DNA of 31,765 bases, from contig CATKHE010000180.1 of the NCBI GenBank assembly GCA_949747935.1, positions 1-31,765 of the forward strand, in the 5' to 3' direction. A program made the translations under genes and the position numbers. How positions within the stretch are numbered: position 1 is the stretch's first letter; each line of letters starts with the position of its first letter. Below the pieces are notes generated by a model that ran no database searches, had not been told where the DNA came from, and saw only the letters and a list, made by a program, of their open reading frames with translations. The stretch comes from an uncultured Eubacteriales bacterium (GTDB taxonomy: Bacteria; Bacillota_A; Clostridia; Oscillospirales; Oscillospiraceae). Below are positions 1 to 7,514 of this stretch, piece after piece.

Positions 1-1501
1 TGCCATCCGGCATGGTAACGGACGCACTGTGCACAAAATCCACCCGCTGGGCCAGTTGAATGTCGATCACCCGGTTGAAGAACATCCGGTGGGTGTTGAA
101 GCTATACTCCAGCCCAGCCATATAGAGCTGAGCGGCGGGCATCAGGGGGGTGACCGAGGCGTCCACCTCGGCGGCGGCCTTCAGCTCTTTTCCGGTGAGG
201 TACACCCCCACCAAAGGAAAGCCGGAGGTGCCGTCGCTCCCCACCCCCATGGACAGCACGTCGAAGGCCATCGACGTTGTGATCTCCCCTGTCGCCAAGG
301 GAGCTCTCAGCACCCCGTCGGCAGTTACGGTAACCGTGGGTCCGCCAGGGTTGTCCGCCTCCAGGTTCTGCGTGGCCCAGAGAAAGGAATCGGCCACCAT
401 CTCCCCCAAGGCATTGCCGTTCTGGACCCCGGAGGCCGGGGTGGGCAGGTCGAAATCCGTCCGGGTGAGCACCTGGTCATAGCTCAGGCCGTACCGCCCC
501 AGATAAGCCCCCCCCACCTGCCGCTTCCACCGGTCCACCAGCAGGGTGATCTCCCGGTCCTCGGGGAGTGTCTCGTCAATAGGGGTCAAATGGTAGTCGG
601 TCAGCGTCTTATCCCCATCTCCGGTCCAGGTCAGAGTAATGGAGCCCAGATTCTCACAGTAGGGTCCGGCAGAAACAATATAGGTATCCCCCACCACAAT
701 GGGCTCAAACAGGGTAGTGTGGGTGTGGCCGGAGACAATCAGGTCGATATCCGGCACCTTCTCCGCCAGCCGCTCATCCTCAGACAGCTTTTTCTTCTCG
801 TTGGTCCCCGAGTGGGACAGACAGATAATAAATTCCGCCCCCTGCTCCTTCAAAGCATCCACACACCGCTGGGCATTAGCCGCCATATCCCCCAGTTCAA
901 ACCCAGAGGAGGGAGCGCAGGCGTGGGAGTCTTCCCCCATCAGTCCAAAGATGCCGTAGGTGACCCCTCCCCTCTCCAATGTCATATAGTCCCGCACCCC
1001 GTAGGCCGCCATGGCCCGTTGGATATCCAGCTTGTCCGGGTTGTCCACTGCCGGCTTGTAATTGGCCATCAGAAGAGAGGGCAATGGGCCGCCGCTGGCC
1101 GCGGCGGCACTGAGCATAGAAGCGAAACCCGTTCCCGTGTGGTCAAACTCGTGGTTGCCCACGGCGGCGGCGTCATAACCCAGCGCGCCCATAGTGCACA
1201 GTTCCGCCGCTTGAGTGGTGTACAGGGTCTGAATCAGGGAACCGATGGAAAAATCTCCTCCGTCCAGGGTCAGCGCGTCGGGATGGGCAGACCGCTCCCG
1301 GTCCAGGGCAGTTTTCAGCCGGGCATATCCCCCCGACTCGCCCCCCTCCCAATCTGCCTGAGGTAAAAAATGGGAGTGGAGATCATGGGTAAAAAGCACA
1401 GTTGTGGTGTAATTCTCAGACTGAGCCGCCAAAGCGGGCAGCATGGAACACAGAAGCAGGAGCGCCAGCAAAAAGGCGGAAATATGACGGAAACGCTTCA
1501 C
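1..1501 (-). CDS. Exported 5'-nucleotidase / UshA-like metallophosphatase (3' end beyond window)
   Basis: This gene is partial. It reads open to the left edge, so the C-terminus is missing. Reading the minus strand from a GTG at 1501, preceded by GGAGG six bases upstream, gives a signal peptide (KR, a run of Leu/Ala, then an AxA-type site near residue 25). A calcineurin-like metallophosphatase domain follows with the family metal ligands: a D-x-H motif (THDLHSH), GGDFS, GNHEFD, a later SH, and GHTHT. After about residue 300 comes a 5'-nucleotidase C-terminal domain with an NALGEMVADSF motif. By family it hydrolyses extracellular nucleotides or UDP-sugars at the cell surface for salvage. Its start lies 21 bp after the asparaginase stop, so it is probably cotranscribed with the two genes upstream. 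The substrate cannot be told from sequence, and a C-terminal anchor, if any, is outside the window. Confidence 0.88.
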   Translation of the reverse strand, partial: MKRFRHISAFLLALLLLCSMLPALAAQSENYTTTVLFTHDLHSHFLPQADWEGGESGGYARLKTALDRERSAHPDALTLDGGDFSIGSLIQTLYTTQAAELCTMGALGYDAAAVGNHEFDHTGTGFASMLSAAAASGGPLPSLLMANYKPAVDNPDKLDIQRAMAAYGVRDYMTLERGGVTYGIFGLMGEDSHACAPSSGFELGDMAANAQRCVDALKEQGAEFIICLSHSGTNEKKKLSEDERLAEKVPDIDLIVSGHTHTTLFEPIVVGDTYIVSAGPYCENLGSITLTWTGDGDKTLTDYHLTPIDETLPEDREITLLVDRWKRQVGGAYLGRYGLSYDQVLTRTDFDLPTPASGVQNGNALGEMVADSFLWATQNLEADNPGGPTVTVTADGVLRAPLATGEITTSMAFDVLSMGVGSDGTSGFPLVGVYLTGKELKAAAEVDASVTPLMPAAQLYMAGLEYSFNTHRMFFNRVIDIQLAQRVDFVHSASVTMPDG

Positions 1502-1522
1502 TGGATACCTCCAAACATTTAA

Positions 1523-2524
1523 TCAGCGGATCACATCGAATTGGACGGGACGGCAGAACAGTTCCCGGACCTGTCCCGGGTCTTGGGTCTGCCCCAGCAC
1601 CCACATCAGCTTAGTGGCCGCGGCCTCCAGGGTCATATTATAGGCCTCCAGCAGCTGAAAACGCTCCTTCACCTGCTGTCCCACCTGATAAACCGACATA
1701 TCGCTGCCCTCATAGGGCACCTGGGTCATCATCACAATGGTCTTGCCGGCGGACAGCCATTCCCCGATGGCCTGAGCCAAAGGGCCGCTTCCGCCGCCGG
1801 GCAGGCCGCCCACCCCGAACGACTGGAGAATCACCGCCTGATAGCTGTCCTTCAACAGCCGCAGGCTCTCCGCCTCCATCCCCGGAATCAGGGTCAGGAG
1901 CAGAACCCGGTCCTCCAGCCTGTCATAAAAGACCGGTTCCGCCCCATAGGAGTAGGAACGGGGGGCCAAATAGCGAATCAGCCGGCCGTCCCGGATCACT
2001 GCCCGCTCGGGATAGTCTACACAGGAGAAAGCGTTAAAGCTCTTGCTCCGTTCTTTTCGAGCCCGGGTGCCCAGAATCACTTTGCCGTCAAACACCAGAC
2101 TCACATCGTGGGACTGCCGGTCAGCGGCGTAGAGAAAGCTGTCATACAGATTCCGCCGGGCGTCGGTGTCGTTGAGCGCGATGGACTTCTGTGAGCCGGT
2201 GATGACAATCGGTTTCGGGGAATCCTGAATCAGATAGGACAGGGCGGCGGCGGTATAAGCCATGGTGTCGGTGCCGTGGGTCACAACAAAGCCATCATAG
2301 TCCTCATAGCGGTCACGTATGGCGGCGGCCATCTCCAGCCAGTGGGAGGGACCAATATTGGTGCTGTCCAGGTTCATCAGCTGTACAGCACCCACCCGGC
2401 ACAACTCCCCCACCGCAGGGACGTGGCTAAGAATCTCCTCTGAGGTGATGGCGGGGCTGAGTCCCTCACCGCTCTCCTTGGACGCGATGGTCCCCCCGGT
2501 TGCCAGCATTAAAATCCGTTTCAA
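1523..2524 (-). CDS. ansA: L-asparaginase, type I (cytoplasmic)
   Basis: This protein hydrolyses L-asparagine to aspartate and ammonia. At 333 aa it has the normal size of the family. The first catalytic threonine lies in TGGTIAS (about residues 9-15). The second catalytic site, HGTDTM, is at 83-88. A substrate-pocket DST/IGPSHW stretch is near 53-62 and TGSQ is at 109-112. There is no signal peptide, which fits the cytosolic low-affinity type I enzyme and argues against the periplasmic type II enzyme. The start is a TTG with an AGGAG site eight bases upstream. The next in-frame ATG would remove the first beta strand, so the TTG is preferred. The gene sits between the nucleotidyltransferase upstream and the 5'-nucleotidase downstream, all on the minus strand with short gaps. 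The family is certain; a glutaminase side activity cannot be excluded. Confidence 0.93.
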   Translation of the reverse strand: MKRILMLATGGTIASKESGEGLSPAITSEEILSHVPAVGELCRVGAVQLMNLDSTNIGPSHWLEMAAAIRDRYEDYDGFVVTHGTDTMAYTAAALSYLIQDSPKPIVITGSQKSIALNDTDARRNLYDSFLYAADRQSHDVSLVFDGKVILGTRARKERSKSFNAFSCVDYPERAVIRDGRLIRYLAPRSYSYGAEPVFYDRLEDRVLLLTLIPGMEAESLRLLKDSYQAVILQSFGVGGLPGGGSGPLAQAIGEWLSAGKTIVMMTQVPYEGSDMSVYQVGQQVKERFQLLEAYNMTLEAAATKLMWVLGQTQDPGQVRELFCRPVQFDVIR

Positions 2525-2578
2525 CCCTTTAGCTCCTCTCCAGGGGACCGGCTTCCGGCCACGCCCCCATTTTCTGAT

Positions 2579-3436
2579 TTACAGGCACTGGAGATATTTT
2601 CCATACAGGGTCATGGACAACTCGTCGCCCATCCGGTGGACCTGCTCCTCACTGACCCAGCCCTCATAAAGAGCCAGCTCCTCCAGACAGCCCACATACC
2701 GGCCGGTAGTGTCTTGAATCCGCTTGATGGTCTCCCCCGCAGCAAGGAGGCTGTCGGCGGTGCCTGCGTCCATCCACGTAAAATTTCTCTCCAGGGGAAT
2801 CACCTGAAGTTCTCCCCGGCGCAGATACTCCAGATTTACGTCGGTAATCTCCAACTCTCCTCTGGACGAGGGCTTCAGCTGGTGGGCGATCTCCATAACC
2901 TGATGGTCATAGAAATAAAGACCGGGAATGATATAGTTGGATTTGGGGTAGCGGGGCTTCTCCTCGATGGAAATGGCCTTTCCTTCCTTGTCGAACTCCA
3001 CCACACCCAGAGGCCGGGGGTCCTCCACCCAGTAACCGAACACTGTGGCGCCCCGGTCGTTGGCCGCGGCCCGCTTCAGTGTGGCGGCCAAAGTGGGCGC
3101 ATAGAAGATATTGTCCCCCAGCACCAGACATACCCGGTCGCTGCCCACGAACCGCTCTCCAATCAGCAGGGCGTCAGCAATGCCCCGGGCTACCGGCTGT
3201 TCGGCGTATTGAATGTGCAAGCCAAACTGCCTCCCGTCCCCCAGCAGATTCTGGAAAGTGGCCGTCTCACCCGGCGGAACGATAATCATTATTTCAGAGA
3301 CTCCCGCCTGCATCAGGATGGCGATAGGGTAATAAATCAAGGGCTTGTCATAGACCGGCAGCAGGGGCTTGCACACCGGCCTTGTCATAGGGTACAGGCG
3401 GGTCCCCTTTCCCGCCGCTAAGACAATACCTTTCAT
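2579..3436 (-). CDS. rfbA: Glucose-1-phosphate thymidylyltransferase (RfbA/RmlA type)
   Basis: The protein makes dTDP-glucose from glucose-1-phosphate and dTTP, the first step of dTDP-sugar (rhamnose-type) synthesis. The ATG at 3436 has GGAGG five bases upstream and gives 285 aa, the usual short RfbA length. A longer reading frame back to 3487 adds 17 residues that do not look conserved. Visible motifs are the nucleotide loop GKGTRLYPMT (9-18), KPLLPVYDKP just after it, the metal-binding LGDN near 108, an IEEKP motif, TDVN, and WMDAGT. The loop reads AGKGTRL where the family more often has GGSGTRL. No rfbB, rfbC or rfbD lies nearby, so it is an orphan and could serve another NDP-sugar route. 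It has its own promoter (-35 TTGAAA, -10 TAAAAT). Confidence 0.9.
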   Translation of the reverse strand: MKGIVLAAGKGTRLYPMTRPVCKPLLPVYDKPLIYYPIAILMQAGVSEIMIIVPPGETATFQNLLGDGRQFGLHIQYAEQPVARGIADALLIGERFVGSDRVCLVLGDNIFYAPTLAATLKRAAANDRGATVFGYWVEDPRPLGVVEFDKEGKAISIEEKPRYPKSNYIIPGLYFYDHQVMEIAHQLKPSSRGELEITDVNLEYLRRGELQVIPLERNFTWMDAGTADSLLAAGETIKRIQDTTGRYVGCLEELALYEGWVSEEQVHRMGDELSMTLYGKYLQCL

Positions 3437-3501
3437 GGTGACCTCCATCATGTAAATGCCTTTGTTGTCCGCACTGTGCCGCAGCAACAGCTTATTGTGC
3501 T

Positions 3502-3530
3502 ATTTTATCATAAAAACGATCTTCTTTCAA
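3502..3530 (-). promoter_or_regulatory. Sigma-A promoter for rfbA-ansA-nucleotidase
   Basis: On the minus strand TTGAAA (3525-3530) and TAAAAT (3502-3507) are separated by exactly 17 bases, each 5/6 to consensus. The predicted start near 3495 leaves a leader of about 60 nt before the rfbA ATG. Confidence 0.72.
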
Positions 3531-3552
3531 GGAAAAATTGTTCCAAACTATA

Positions 3553-3586
3553 ACAACCGGCGGAGGAAAAAACCTCCGCCGGTTGT
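3553..3586 (-). terminator. Hairpin terminator of the TRAP operon
   Basis: There is a perfect 14-bp inverted repeat (ACAACCGGCGGAGG and its complement) around a six-base A/T loop. It sits 34 bp past the permease stop and just upstream of the rfbA promoter. The tract after the stem on the minus strand is only moderately T-rich (TTATAGTTTGG), so termination may be partial. Confidence 0.65.
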
Positions 3587-3620
3587 CCAATCTACCTAAC
3601 TTAATAAACAAACATTTCGC

Positions 3621-5570
3621 TTACATCGCAATAGACTCTCTCTTCTTGGAAATAATCTGCCATGTGACAATCACAGCAAAAATCACCACGCCAATGATAT
3701 CGGTGAGCGGACCGGGGATCAACATCGCTAAACCGCCGGCCCCAATTAGGATTCTCTCGACTGCACCCATCCGCTTCAGCAGATAGCCCTCAAGACCTGC
3801 GGCCACACCGGCCATGCCAACAAAGCTGGTAATCGTAATCTGGACCACATCCCAAGGCCCCGCGTCTATAAACAGCATTGCCGGATTCATTGCAAAGATA
3901 TAGGGAATCAGGAATGCCGCGATTGCCAGACGGGTGGCCTGGAATGCCGTCTTCATGGGGTTGGCCTTCGCGATGGCGGAGCCCGCATAGGCGGCCAGAG
4001 CCACGGGAGGCGTAATGTCAGCCACAATGCCGAAGTAGAACACGAACATGTTGGCGGCGATGGCGTTCATACCCATGCCGGTCACCAGAATGGGGGCGCA
4101 GGTGGTGGCCATGATAATATAGTTGGCGGTGGTGGGAACGCCCATGCCCAGAACAATACAGGTAATCATGGTAAAGAACAGGGCGATCATCAGCTGTCCG
4201 TTGGCCACGCCAACGATGGCGCTGATGAAGACATTGCCCAGACCGGTCAGCGTCACCACGCCGGCGATAATGCCGGCCACGCCGCAGGCGATGGCGATGG
4301 ACAGGCAGTTCCGGGCGCCGTTCTCCAGCGCGTCAATGAAGCCGCTGATTGTCATGCGGTTATCCTTGTTGAAAATACTGACCGCAATGCACAGACCGGT
4401 AGCAATAATCGCGGCCATCGCCATGGTGCGGCCGTTCATAATCATAGCCACCAAGGCCACCAGGGGGATCAGCAGATACACCTTGGGCAGGAGCTCACGC
4501 CACTTGGGCAGCTCACTCTTGGGGATGCCCTTCAGACCAAGCCGCTTCGCCCGCAGATGCACCTGAAGGAAAATGCCGGCAAAATACAGGATGGCGGGCA
4601 GGATGGCCCGTGTGATAATGTCGCTGTAAGGTACATCCACCATTTCCGCCATCAGGAAGGCGGCAGCGCCCATGATGGGCGGCATAATCTGTCCGCCTGT
4701 GGAGGACGCGGCCTCCACCGCCCCGGCAAACTCCGGAGGATAACCGGTCCGCTTCATCATGGGAATGGTGACGGAGCCGGTGGTCACGGTGTTGCCCACG
4801 GAGGAGCCGGACACCATGCCGCACAGGGCGGAGGAGATGACGGCCACCTTAGCCGGTCCGCCTGTGGCCCAGCCGGCCAGGGCGTTGGCGCAGGAAATAA
4901 AGAAATTGCTGATCCCCGTCGCCTCCAGGAAGGCGCCAAAAATAATGAACAGCGCGATATAAGTGGAACAGACGTTAATCGGCATACCAATAATGCCGTT
5001 GGTGGTATAGAAAAGGTTATAAACGACGCTCTTCAAGCTCTTTCCGGCAATGAAAGCGTAGACGATGAAGCAGGAGGCCACCACAAGAATGGGCAGGCCC
5101 ACCACGCGGCGGCAGCACTCAAAGAGAATCAGCGCGCCCAGAATGCCCAGGATAATCTCAAACCCGGTGATTCGGGTGGCCCGCATCATCAGGTCTCTCT
5201 CATTAAAGAAGAAGTACAGAAAAGCGCCGGAACCAACAATACCCAAAATAATATCATACCAGGGGATACTGTTTGTTTTAAGGACAGAGCCCTTTTTCAT
5301 GGGGAAAACGATGAACACCAGAAGAATCACCAGGCCCAGGAACAGCGGACGGCGCTGCGTCTCGCTCCAGGTGGAGAACAGATTCATCCACATCAGGCCC
5401 AGGCTGAACAAGGCCAGGGAATAGCGGACAAGCTTTTTCGGAATGCCCTCCCAAATACGAACGTTTGACTCACGGTCGTATTTCTTCATGATCTCTTCTA
5501 CATCGGCCTGCACGTCAGAAACTTCTCCCGCCGGTGCGGTGTTGACTGCTTTTTTCTCTTGATCTTCCAC
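3621..5570 (-). CDS. TRAP transporter permease, fused small/large subunit (TAXI type)
   Basis: This is the integral membrane part of a tripartite ATP-independent periplasmic-type transporter. It is driven by an ion gradient and receives substrate from the TAXI lipoprotein encoded upstream. At 649 aa it matches the 4TM/12TM fusion family. About 45 polar N-terminal residues come first, then a four-helix DctQ-like part to roughly residue 170, then a long DctM-like part with many Gly/Ala/Ile-rich helices. Conserved-looking loops include SGSSVGNTVTTGSVTIPMM, a GQIMPPIMGA turn, and a second-repeat MGVPTTANYI. The start is a GTG at 5570 with AAAGGAGG seven bases upstream. The gene follows the DUF1850 gene after a 159-bp gap with no gene in it. 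The substrate is unknown; organic acids or amino acids are typical for the family. Confidence 0.93.
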   Translation of the reverse strand: MEDQEKKAVNTAPAGEVSDVQADVEEIMKKYDRESNVRIWEGIPKKLVRYSLALFSLGLMWMNLFSTWSETQRRPLFLGLVILLVFIVFPMKKGSVLKTNSIPWYDIILGIVGSGAFLYFFFNERDLMMRATRITGFEIILGILGALILFECCRRVVGLPILVVASCFIVYAFIAGKSLKSVVYNLFYTTNGIIGMPINVCSTYIALFIIFGAFLEATGISNFFISCANALAGWATGGPAKVAVISSALCGMVSGSSVGNTVTTGSVTIPMMKRTGYPPEFAGAVEAASSTGGQIMPPIMGAAAFLMAEMVDVPYSDIITRAILPAILYFAGIFLQVHLRAKRLGLKGIPKSELPKWRELLPKVYLLIPLVALVAMIMNGRTMAMAAIIATGLCIAVSIFNKDNRMTISGFIDALENGARNCLSIAIACGVAGIIAGVVTLTGLGNVFISAIVGVANGQLMIALFFTMITCIVLGMGVPTTANYIIMATTCAPILVTGMGMNAIAANMFVFYFGIVADITPPVALAAYAGSAIAKANPMKTAFQATRLAIAAFLIPYIFAMNPAMLFIDAGPWDVVQITITSFVGMAGVAAGLEGYLLKRMGAVERILIGAGGLAMLIPGPLTDIIGVVIFAVIVTWQIISKKRESIAM

Positions 5571-5729
5571 AGAGATGCCTCCTTTTGCTGATTTATTGTT
5601 TGGATTGGTAACTAAAGAAACTCTGCTTCAGGTCCGCCTTTGGCCGCACTCGGCTTCCTCTTCTTCCCTCTCCAAGACTCAACCAAATCCACTCAGGACA
5701 AAAGCATCGTGTTCTTTTCTCTGGAAAAC

Positions 5730-6230
5730 TCAGCTCTGAAAGGGCCACACCCTCTCATAGCTGATATGGACCTTTGTGTTCCGGCCGCACAGCTCCCGCA
5801 GACTGATCTCCTCGCCGCCGATGTCCAGCGTGTGATCCGACACCGTGCCCACAAAGAGGTAAAACGCGGGGATTTCCTGGTCCAGTCCGGAAACCACCAT
5901 TGCCCCGGTCTCCTCCTCATAGGACAGCCGCGTTTTGGGGTCCAGATCAGAGGGCACTCCGGCGCCAAAGCCATAGTAAATGGTTTTTCGCAAAAAGATC
6001 ATTCCATCCTCGCCCACATCATAGCAGTCCGTCACCGGCGTCTGATTGACGGAATGGATGAAAGTGATGGAAAACTCCTCCCCCTTTTCCAGGGGATATG
6101 CGGCATAGAGCCGGCCGGTCTCCGCGTCCCGCAGCGTCAGCCTCTCTGCCGGGAGGAAGAAAAGGACCGCGGCCGCAATAGCCAGACAGGCTATTGCGGC
6201 CGCGGCTACCAGAACCTTGTTCTTATTCAC
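5730..6230 (-). CDS. DUF1850 family protein of a TAXI-TRAP operon
   Basis: The protein has 166 aa, with one N-terminal membrane segment or uncleaved signal (residues about 6-27, Ala/Ile/Leu rich) followed by a small extracytoplasmic domain. The body contains ITFIHSVNQTPVTDCY, a pattern of the DUF1850 family, whose members usually sit beside TAXI binding proteins and fused TRAP permeases, as here. Its exact role is not established; an accessory part in transport is an inference from context. The start is a GTG at 6230, only 31 bp after the binding-protein stop, with no recognisable Shine-Dalgarno sequence. A 17-bp perfect inverted repeat lies just inside the coding region (6167-6205). Both features suggest that translation of this gene, and perhaps of the permease, is held below that of the binding protein. 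Confidence 0.8.
   Translation of the reverse strand: MNKNKVLVAAAAIACLAIAAAVLFFLPAERLTLRDAETGRLYAAYPLEKGEEFSITFIHSVNQTPVTDCYDVGEDGMIFLRKTIYYGFGAGVPSDLDPKTRLSYEEETGAMVVSGLDQEIPAFYLFVGTVSDHTLDIGGEEISLRELCGRNTKVHISYERVWPFQS
6167..6205. repeat. Perfect 17-bp inverted repeat inside the DUF1850 start region
   Basis: Arms 6167-6183 and 6189-6205 are exact reverse complements (CCGCGGCCGCAATAGCC) around a five-base loop. On the mRNA the stem begins about 25 nt after the GTG start and encodes the Ala-rich membrane segment. Such a GC-rich stem could slow ribosomes, protect the upstream binding-protein message from 3' exonucleases, or cause partial termination. Confidence 0.9.
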
Positions 6231-6261
6231 AAAGCGTTGTCAGTCGCATCTTGTCAGATAC

Positions 6262-7227
6262 TTACTTGGTGGTGATGCCCTTCTCATTCAGGTACTTCTC
6301 AGCACCGGGATGATAAGGAATGCTGACGCCGTCAACGGCGGTCTCCAGAGACATGCCCTTGAACTTGCCGTGGCCGTCCTGCAGGCCGGACAGGTTGTCG
6401 AACATGGCGGACATCAGCTCGTAGACCACGTCGTCAGACACGTCGGCGCGGGCGACCAGCATGGCGCGGATGCTGACGGTGGTGACGTCGCGGTCCAGAC
6501 CGTCATAAGTACCGGCGGGGATCACAGTCTTGGCGTAGAAGGGGTAGTCGCCCATCAGGCCGTCAATGCGGTCATCTTCCAGGGTGATCACGTTCAGAGG
6601 CTTGTTGGCGGTGGCGGCCAGGTCGACCAGAGCGGTGGTGGGAGCGCCGGACACGCAGAAAGCGGCGTCGATCTTTCCGTCCTTCATGCCCTCGGCGGAG
6701 TCGCTGTAGGACTGATAAACGGCGTTCACATCGTCGAAGCTCATGCCGAACTCAGCAAAAATCTGACCGGCGGCGAAGTTGTCACCGGAGCCAGCGGCGC
6801 CGACGGAGACAGTCTTGCCCTGCAGGTCGCTGAAGGTCTTGATGTTGGGATCCAGGGTGAAGACCTGAACGACCTCGTCGTACATGGAGCACAGGGCGCC
6901 CCAATCCTCATAGGGTTCAGAGCCGTCAAACAGGTCGGTGCCGGTCAGAGCGTAGTAAGCGACGTCGTTCTGCAGAATGGCGAAGTTAGCCTCATTGTCC
7001 TGCAGAAGTTGAACATTGGCCTTGGACGCGCCGGTGGAGGTGACGGTGATCTCGGACTTCTTCAGGACGGGATTCAGCACGGTGGCCATCACGTTGCCAA
7101 TAGCGTAGTAGTTAGCGCTGGTGGAGCCGGTAGCCAGAGTAATGGCCGGTTTCTTGCTGCCGCAGGCTGTCAGGGCCACGCCCATCAGCATGACCGCGGC
7201 AAGCGCAAGTGCGAGCTTTTTCTTCAT
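6262..7227 (-). CDS. TAXI family TRAP transporter solute-binding lipoprotein
   Basis: This is the extracellular substrate-binding subunit of the TRAP system. The ATG at 7227, with GGAGG nine bases upstream, gives 321 aa and a textbook lipoprotein signal: MKKK, a hydrophobic stretch, and the lipobox LTAC with Cys22 as the lipidated residue. An upstream in-frame start would put 14 polar residues before the signal and is rejected. The mature protein opens with LATGSTSANYYAIGNVMA, the TAXI-family pattern, and has the two-lobe periplasmic-binding layout. It is the first gene of its operon, with a strong promoter, a structured leader of about 107 nt, and DUF1850 and permease genes behind it. The ligand is unknown; glutamate, 2-oxoglutarate or other organic acids would fit the family. 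Confidence 0.93.
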   Translation of the reverse strand: MKKKLALALAAVMLMGVALTACGSKKPAITLATGSTSANYYAIGNVMATVLNPVLKKSEITVTSTGASKANVQLLQDNEANFAILQNDVAYYALTGTDLFDGSEPYEDWGALCSMYDEVVQVFTLDPNIKTFSDLQGKTVSVGAAGSGDNFAAGQIFAEFGMSFDDVNAVYQSYSDSAEGMKDGKIDAAFCVSGAPTTALVDLAATANKPLNVITLEDDRIDGLMGDYPFYAKTVIPAGTYDGLDRDVTTVSIRAMLVARADVSDDVVYELMSAMFDNLSGLQDGHGKFKGMSLETAVDGVSIPYHPGAEKYLNEKGITTK

Positions 7228-7256
7228 AGTTCTCTTCCTCCATTTTTCAGTTTGGC

Positions 7257-7305
7257 TTTGCGCTCCCAATACCGGGAGCGCAAAAAGCCCAATTGGGCTT
7301 TTTGC
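7257..7305 (-). promoter_or_regulatory. Two overlapping stems in the TRAP leader (possible attenuator)
   Basis: Positions 7280-7305 form a perfect 26-bp palindrome whose minus-strand RNA reads as an A-tract, GCCC-AATT-GGGC, then five U, the shape of an intrinsic terminator. Positions 7257-7284 form an 11-bp stem (TTTGCGCTCCC with its complement, six-base loop). The two stems share 7280-7284, so they compete. Both lie between the predicted transcription start (about 7334) and the SD of the binding-protein gene. Confidence 0.6.
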
Positions 7306-7315
7306 CGATGGATTC

Positions 7316-7334
7316 GCAGGTTTTTTATACCTGC
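7316..7334 (-). promoter_or_regulatory. 5'-terminal hairpin of the TRAP transcript
   Basis: GCAGGT and ACCTGC form a 6-bp stem with a seven-base loop, beginning at the transcription start predicted from the -10 box at 7341-7346. It may protect the 5' end or serve as a protein-binding dyad. Confidence 0.45.
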
Positions 7335-7340
7335 TTGTTT

Positions 7341-7369
7341 ATTATATTACATACTCTCCAAAATTGCAA
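7341..7369 (-). promoter_or_regulatory. Sigma-A promoter of the TRAP operon
   Basis: On the minus strand the -35 is TTGCAA (7364-7369) and the -10 is a perfect TATAAT (7341-7346), with 17-bp spacing. The predicted start is about 7334. It is back to back with the promoter of the FIST gene. Confidence 0.78.
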
Positions 7370-7449
7370 GCTATTTTTTCTCCACAGGGGTGTCAGAAGC
7401 GACAAACTGCCGCGGAAGGCGTGGCGGCCGTCCTGCCTGACCGCAGCTG

Positions 7450-7478
7450 TTGACACATTTTCTTCCTTCTAGTATAAT
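7450..7478 (+). promoter_or_regulatory. Perfect-consensus sigma-A promoter for the FIST-MCP pair
   Basis: TTGACA (7450-7455), 17 bp, TATAAT (7473-7478): 12 of 12 consensus positions at optimal spacing. The predicted start is about 7485, leaving a 30-nt leader. Strong constitutive or repressor-controlled expression is expected. Confidence 0.88.
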
Positions 7479-7514
7479 TGGAAATCTGAAACATCTTTGG
7501 AGGGAGACGGCCGA

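Noticed and set aside
29..1366. Long plus-strand reading frame (445 codons) opposite the 5'-nucleotidase
   Set aside because: It is an antisense shadow in GC-rich sequence. The minus strand has the signal peptide, metal motifs and SD, while the plus frame is low-complexity His/Gly/Gln with no recognisable domain.
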